DNA from: JACKCP01 sp034007295
GTDB lineage: Bacteria; Desulfobacterota; Desulfobacteria; Desulfobacterales; JACKCP01
Reading direction: 5' to 3'
Length of the DNA stretch: 64,000 nucleotides
Assembly: GCA_034007295.1 (NCBI GenBank)
Contig: JAVERC010000001.1
Location: 62,001-126,000, forward strand
The notes below the pieces were generated by a model. It saw nothing but the letters and a program-made list of their open reading frames with translations. It ran no database searches and was not told the DNA's origin. Positions 60,242-64,000 of this stretch are shown in pieces; the stretch's first letter is position 1; every line of letters begins with the position of its first letter. A program made the translations under genes and the position numbers.

Positions 60242-61705
60242 TTATTCCTTTATTTTGTTTATCAGGTTTGTTGTGCTGAAGCCTTCAAGAAAATTAAGTG
60301 TTTTAACTTCGCCTCCGTTTTGAAGAACCGCAGATGCACCTGCAATTTCATCAACTTTATAATCTCCGCCTTTTACAAGAATATCTGGAAGAACTTTTTC
60401 AATAAGATTTTTTGGGGTATCTTCGTCAAATTCAATTATCCAGTCAGTTGATTCAAGTGCATCAAGCATGGTCATTCTTGTATGAAGGGAATTTAAAGGC
60501 CTTTTTATACCTTTGAGTCTTGTAACTGAACTATCTGAATTAACTGCAACAATAAGTCTGTCTCCAAGTTTTTTTGCCTGTCTTAAATATTTTATATGTC
60601 CTGGATGCAAAATATCAAAGCATCCATTTGTCATTACTATTTTTTCGCCTCTTCTTTTTGATTCTCCAAGAAGTTCAATAAGTTTTTCAAGGTTTACTAT
60701 TCCTTTTTCCAAAGGTTTGAATTCCTTTTGAACTTCTGAAAGCAATACGCTTTTAAGCTCTTCTTTTGTTGTAAATGCAGTACCAAGTTTTGATACAACA
60801 ATACTTGCAGCATAATTTGCAATTCTTACAGCTGAAACAAGGTCAATTCCTGCTGCAAGAGACGATGCAAGTGCTGCAACAACAGTATCTCCGGCACCTG
60901 TAACATCATAAACTTCCTTGGTTCTAGCCTTTATATTGATAAATTCCTTTTCATCAAAAATAAGGGTCATCCCCTTTTCTCCCCTGGTAATAAGAAGAGT
61001 TGTTAAATTAAGTTCCTTTATAAGTCCGCTTCCTTTTTTTATTATGTCGGATTCGTCATGGCATTTACCAACAACCTGCTCAAATTCAGAAAAATTTGGA
61101 GTAATAATTGTTGCATTTTTGTATTTGTGAAAATCATTGCCTTTTGGATCAACAATTACAGGTTTATGAAGACTTACTGCTTTTTTTATCCATTCTTTTG
61201 TAGATTTAAGTGTTCCCTTTGCATAATCAGAAATAACAACAACATTTGAGTCTTTAATGGATTCTTCAAAATATTTTTCAATTTTATCTCTTTTTATATT
61301 GGGAAATCCGTCTTCATGATCAATTCTTAAAAGCTGCTGGTGCTGACTTATTATTCTTAATTTTGAAATGGTTTTAGAATTTTTTATTTTCTGGAATTTT
61401 GTCTTGATTTTAAATTCTTTTAATTTTTCTTCCAAAATTTTTGAAAGTTCGTCGTCACCTGTAATTGCAACCATATCGCATTTTGCACCAAGGCTTCCAA
61501 TATTCATTGCAACATTTGCACTTCCCCCGGGTCTTTCATCTGAATTTTGCACTTTTACTACAGGCACAGGTGCTTCAGGTGAAATTCTTTTTGTTTCTCC
61601 ATACCAGTAGGAATCAAGCATTACATCGCCGGCAACTGTAATTTTGCCTTTTCCAAGATTTTCAATCATTGGAATAAGTTCTATTTTTTTAAAATAATTA
61701 TCCAC
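60242..61705 (-). CDS. hldE: Bifunctional heptose 7-phosphate kinase / heptose 1-phosphate adenylyltransferase
   Basis: About 487 residues. The N-terminal PfkB kinase (~1-325) has 'ERPGGSANVAMNIGSLGA' and the catalytic 'DVTGAGDTVVAALASSLAAG'; the C-terminal nucleotidyltransferase (~355-487) has 'TNGCFDILHPGHIKYLRQAK'. The fused form matches HldE/RfaE. I prefer GTG 61705, with 'gagga' just upstream and overlap with the gmhA stop; the frame extends to a TTG at 61720. Confidence 0.94.
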   Translation of the reverse strand: MDNYFKKIELIPMIENLGKGKITVAGDVMLDSYWYGETKRISPEAPVPVVKVQNSDERPGGSANVAMNIGSLGAKCDMVAITGDDELSKILEEKLKEFKIKTKFQKIKNSKTISKLRIISQHQQLLRIDHEDGFPNIKRDKIEKYFEESIKDSNVVVISDYAKGTLKSTKEWIKKAVSLHKPVIVDPKGNDFHKYKNATIITPNFSEFEQVVGKCHDESDIIKKGSGLIKELNLTTLLITRGEKGMTLIFDEKEFINIKARTKEVYDVTGAGDTVVAALASSLAAGIDLVSAVRIANYAASIVVSKLGTAFTTKEELKSVLLSEVQKEFKPLEKGIVNLEKLIELLGESKRRGEKIVMTNGCFDILHPGHIKYLRQAKKLGDRLIVAVNSDSSVTRLKGIKRPLNSLHTRMTMLDALESTDWIIEFDEDTPKNLIEKVLPDILVKGGDYKVDEIAGASAVLQNGGEVKTLNFLEGFSTTNLINKIKE

Positions 61706-62258
61706 AAAATTCCTCTTCAATTAATTCGCATAAAATATGGCCGATAAGGATATGTCCTTCCTGAATTCTTGCAGTAACATCAGATTGAACTATTATGTTT
61801 AAATCTGCAATTTCTTTTATTTTGCCGCCGTCTTTTCCTGTAAGAGCAATTGTAAAGGCTTTTTTTCTTTTTGCCTCAATAAGAGCATTTATTACATTTT
61901 TACTGTTTCCGCTTGTAGAAATTCCAAAAACAGCATCGCCTTTATTTGCAAGACCCTGCACCTGTCTTTTGAAAATATCATCAAAAGAATAGTCATTTCC
62001 TATTGCTGTTAGAATTGAAGTATCTGTTGTAAGAGCAATTGCAGGGATTGAATCCCTTTCCTTTTGAAATCTTCCTATAAGTTCAGCTGCAAGGTGCTGG
62101 CTGTCTGCAGCTGATCCTCCGTTTCCCATGAAAAGAATTTTATTGCCGTTTTTTAAAATAGAAGTCAATTTTGATGCAGCAGTAAAAATAATTTCACAGT
62201 TTTTTTCTATTTCATTTATTACTTTTATGTGGTCTTTAAATATATTTGAAAGGTTCAT
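61698..62258 (-). CDS. gmhA: Sedoheptulose 7-phosphate isomerase
   Basis: A 186-residue SIS-domain isomerase starting heptose synthesis. 'FMGNGGSAADSQHLAAELIGRF' (~44-65) and 'ISTSGNSKNVINALIEAKRK' (~113-132) are diagnostic, with the active-site Glu and His in 'SQHLAAEL' and 'HILCELIE'. It is first in the minus-strand gmhA-hldE-hldD-waaF-GT9 set. The ATG is preceded by 'actggag'. Confidence 0.95.
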   Translation of the reverse strand: MNLSNIFKDHIKVINEIEKNCEIIFTAASKLTSILKNGNKILFMGNGGSAADSQHLAAELIGRFQKERDSIPAIALTTDTSILTAIGNDYSFDDIFKRQVQGLANKGDAVFGISTSGNSKNVINALIEAKRKKAFTIALTGKDGGKIKEIADLNIIVQSDVTARIQEGHILIGHILCELIEEEFCG

Positions 62259-62403
62259 TTTTACTCCAGTTTAGAATTTACAATGCAAATTTATAAATAT
62301 AATAAAGTTTATTGTCAATTAAGTTGAAAAAACAAGACAATCTTTTATTTTTAATTTGCTTGAATTTTTAAACCGGATTTTTAAAACACAGGAAATTATA
62401 ATT

Positions 62404-63501
62404 ATGAATAAAATAAAAGTAATGCACATAGACACTGATAAAGAATGGAGGGGAGGCCAGCAGCAGGGTTTTTACCTTCACAAAAAACTTGTTGAAAAAA
62501 ATATAAGCTCCATTTTTTTATGTCAGCCTGGATCAATTTTAAGTGAAAAACTTGATAAGGAAAATCTTTCATATCTTACAATGAAAATAAGGGGGGAAAC
62601 TGATTTTCTGGCTGGAAGAAAAATAGCTCAAATATGCAGGGAAAAGAAAATTAATATTTTACATCTACATGATGCACATGCCATGGCAATAGGTCTTTTT
62701 GCAAAATTATTTTATCCACCGCTTTTTCTAGTCGGGGTGAGAAGGGTAGATTATCATATTAAAAAAAATATATTCAGCCAGTTTAAATACAAGTCTTCAA
62801 AAATGACAAAAATAGTTGCAATTTCAAATGAAATTAAAAGAATTCTTATTGAAGACGGAATTGATGAATTAAAAATTGAGGTAATAAAAAGCGGAGTTGA
62901 TATTGATAAGTTTTCACAAATAAAAAAATCTGATTTTTTGCATGAAAACTTAAATCTTCCAAAAAATGCTTTTATTGCAGGAACAATTGCAGCACTTGCA
63001 GGACATAAGGATTATCCAACGCTTTTAAAGGCTTTTGAAATTGCGGCCGCAAAAATTCCGGATCTTTATTTTGTTTCAATTGGAGACGGTCCTGACAGGG
63101 AAAAAATATTTGAGTTAAGAGATAAGCTTGGATTAAAGGACAGGTTTATTTTGAGGGGATTTCAAAAAGATGTTGGAAACCATTTGAAAAATTTTGATAT
63201 TTTTGTTCTTTCTTCCAAAACTGAAGGACTTGGAACTTCTGTAATGGATGCAATGGCAGCAGGCCTTCCATGCATTTGTTGTAAAAGCGGGGGAATTCCT
63301 GAACTTATTGATAATAAAGTTAACGGGATTTTAGTTGAAAATCAAAATCCTTTTGTTCTTTGCGAAAAAATTATTGAGCTTTACAATGACAAAGATTTAA
63401 GAATCAGGCTTGGAAAAGCAGCAAGAGAAAAATCTCTGCAATTTTCAATTGATAAAACCGTAGATAAAAATATTGAGCTTTATGAAAATATTCTTTCTTA
63501 A
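62404..63501 (+). CDS. Glycosyltransferase family 4 protein
   Basis: About 365 residues with the GT-B layout: N-domain 'MHIDTDKEWRGGQQQGFYLH' (donor-glycine loop) and C-domain with 'GDGPDREKIFELRDKLGLKD' and the nucleotide-sugar E-x7-E site 'SSKTEGLGTSVMDAMAAGLP'. It is probably an LPS core or surface sugar transferase given the adjacent heptose genes. ATG 62404 follows 'caggaaa'; an in-frame TTG-type start at 62356 adds 16 residues of doubtful value. The 3' end overlaps the YidD-domain gene by 20 bases. Confidence 0.88.
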   Translation: MNKIKVMHIDTDKEWRGGQQQGFYLHKKLVEKNISSIFLCQPGSILSEKLDKENLSYLTMKIRGETDFLAGRKIAQICREKKINILHLHDAHAMAIGLFAKLFYPPLFLVGVRRVDYHIKKNIFSQFKYKSSKMTKIVAISNEIKRILIEDGIDELKIEVIKSGVDIDKFSQIKKSDFLHENLNLPKNAFIAGTIAALAGHKDYPTLLKAFEIAAAKIPDLYFVSIGDGPDREKIFELRDKLGLKDRFILRGFQKDVGNHLKNFDIFVLSSKTEGLGTSVMDAMAAGLPCICCKSGGIPELIDNKVNGILVENQNPFVLCEKIIELYNDKDLRIRLGKAAREKSLQFSIDKTVDKNIELYENILS

Positions 63502-63817
63502 TATGATCTTAATCTGTCTTTTTTCAGGATGTGCTCTTGTTTCAACAACTGAGGTTAATCACAGGACTTATTTTTCCGAAATAACTGGAATTTATCGAAA
63601 CAGTTTTGAAAGTCTTGGCTTTGTAAGAAAAGGAAGGTGTCCAATGTATCCTTCTTGTTCATCTTATGCAGAAATTTCCTTTAAAAAACATTCTTTTTTC
63701 AAGGCCTGTTTTTTAACCGGAGACAGACTTATACGATGCGGAAGGGATTCAAAAACAAAGCTTAAAATTATCAATACTCCAAAAGGTCTGAAATTTTATG
63801 ACCCTGTACCGGATTGA
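63482..63817 (+). CDS. YidD-domain protein with lipoprotein-like signal
   Basis: A 111-residue protein. 'GRCPMYPSCSSYAEISFKKH' is the core of the YidD (membrane protein insertion efficiency factor) domain, with 'ACFLTGDRLIRCGRD' completing it. Unlike ordinary YidD, which begins with an amphipathic helix and sits next to yidC, this one begins with a cleavable-looking signal ending in F-S-G-C17, a slightly relaxed lipobox. It would then be an outer or inner membrane lipoprotein on the periplasmic side. ATG 63482 lies inside the end of the glycosyltransferase gene. Confidence 0.8.
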   Translation: MKIFFLNMILICLFSGCALVSTTEVNHRTYFSEITGIYRNSFESLGFVRKGRCPMYPSCSSYAEISFKKHSFFKACFLTGDRLIRCGRDSKTKLKIINTPKGLKFYDPVPD

Positions 63818-63845
63818 TTAAATTATTTATATAAAGGAGATTAAA

Positions 63846-64000
63846 ATGAAAAAAATTTTTGTTTTATTTTTTGTTATATTTTTTCCGCTTTCAGGTTTTG
63901 CAGAGCAGATTAAAGTATTTGTAAGTGTTTTACCCCAGAAATATTTTGTTGAAAAAATTGGGAAGGATACAGTCTTAGCTGAAGTTATGGTTCTTCCAGG
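63846..64000 (+). CDS. ZnuA-like metal ABC transporter substrate-binding protein (5' part only)
   Basis: The frame runs off the window after 51 residues. A signal peptide (~1-19, ending F-A-E) is followed by 'IKVFVSVLPQKYFVEKIG', the usual start of the mature cluster A-I periplasmic binding proteins that deliver zinc or manganese to an ABC importer. Ribosome site 'aaaggag'. The His ligands that would tell zinc from manganese are outside the window. Confidence 0.8.
   Translation, partial: MKKIFVLFFVIFFPLSGFAEQIKVFVSVLPQKYFVEKIGKDTVLAEVMVLP

Noticed and set aside
1..64000. CRISPR arrays, tRNA or rRNA genes
   Set aside because: No regularly spaced short repeats with unique spacers, no cloverleaf with GTTCGAATC-type T-loop, and no rRNA core segments were noticed on either strand.

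Overview
This window reads as a strongly AT-rich chromosomal stretch of a Gram-negative, probably anaerobic bacterium, most likely a member of the Desulfobacterota (Desulfobacterales-like). The reasons are a complete lipid A/LPS/Bam/Tol/Lol/Lpt envelope set, LpxI instead of LpxH, a DHH-CBS-nucleotidyltransferase fusion typical of A-adding enzymes, and an acyl-CoA dehydrogenase + membrane Fe-S oxidoreductase (ETF:menaquinone oxidoreductase-like) + EtfBA electron-transfer block. The species assignment is inference; no rRNA or tRNA gene was seen.

Layout. 0.1-1.8 kb: a lipoprotein gene and a repeat-rich intergenic region. 1.8-8.4 kb: fatty-acid/acyl-CoA oxidation (FadR-like TetR, acyl-CoA dehydrogenase, membrane oxidoreductase, etfB, etfA). 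8.6-13.4 kb: tolQRAB-pal-cpoB. 13.5-16.4 kb: ruvCAB and a SAM hydrolase-family gene. 16.8-21.1 kb: a probable cell-shape operon (Csd6/Pgp2-like YkuD enzyme, membrane coiled-coil protein, Csd4/Pgp1-like M99 carboxypeptidase, bactofilin). 21.8-22.7 kb: rplM-rpsI. 23.1-24.8 kb: small, poorly known genes and an Smr protein. 24.9-28.5 kb (minus): a stressosome-type module (RsbS-like, RsbR, fused RsbT-RsbX, and a diguanylate cyclase split by a -1 frameshift at an A7 tract). 28.7-31.4 kb: Crp/Fnr regulator, ferredoxin, phosphoesterase, nitroreductase. 31.7-36.3 kb (minus): PilZ, trpS, A-adding tRNA nucleotidyltransferase. 36.8-39.4 kb: pilC and a PilS-like kinase. 39.4-50.5 kb: lysS, lolC/E, lolD, bamA, skp, lpxD, fabZ, lpxA, lpxI, lpxB. 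50.7-57.3 kb: FecR protein, CHASE2 cyclase, lptF, lptG, lpxK, kdkA-like. 57.3-62.3 kb (minus): heptose synthesis and transfer. 62.4-64.0 kb: glycosyltransferase, YidD-domain lipoprotein, start of a ZnuA-like gene.

The least explained signal is a family of intergenic repeats. Seven elements (six of 136-141 bp and one 37-bp deletion form) have imperfect ~32-bp terminal inverted repeats and mostly sit between short TAAATA/TAATTA direct repeats; three more remnants are present. One copy is inserted in a second, more diverged repeat whose uninterrupted relative lies at 22.8 kb, which gives a natural filled-site/empty-site comparison. No transposase is in the window, so this looks like a non-autonomous MITE-like family. 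Other points of interest are the cell-shape operon, the frameshifted diguanylate cyclase attached to a stressosome module, a divergent RsbS with Glu at the usual phospho-Ser site, an exact FNR-type box, a membrane oxidoreductase with one CCG domain stripped of cysteines, and a YidD-domain protein with a lipoprotein signal.
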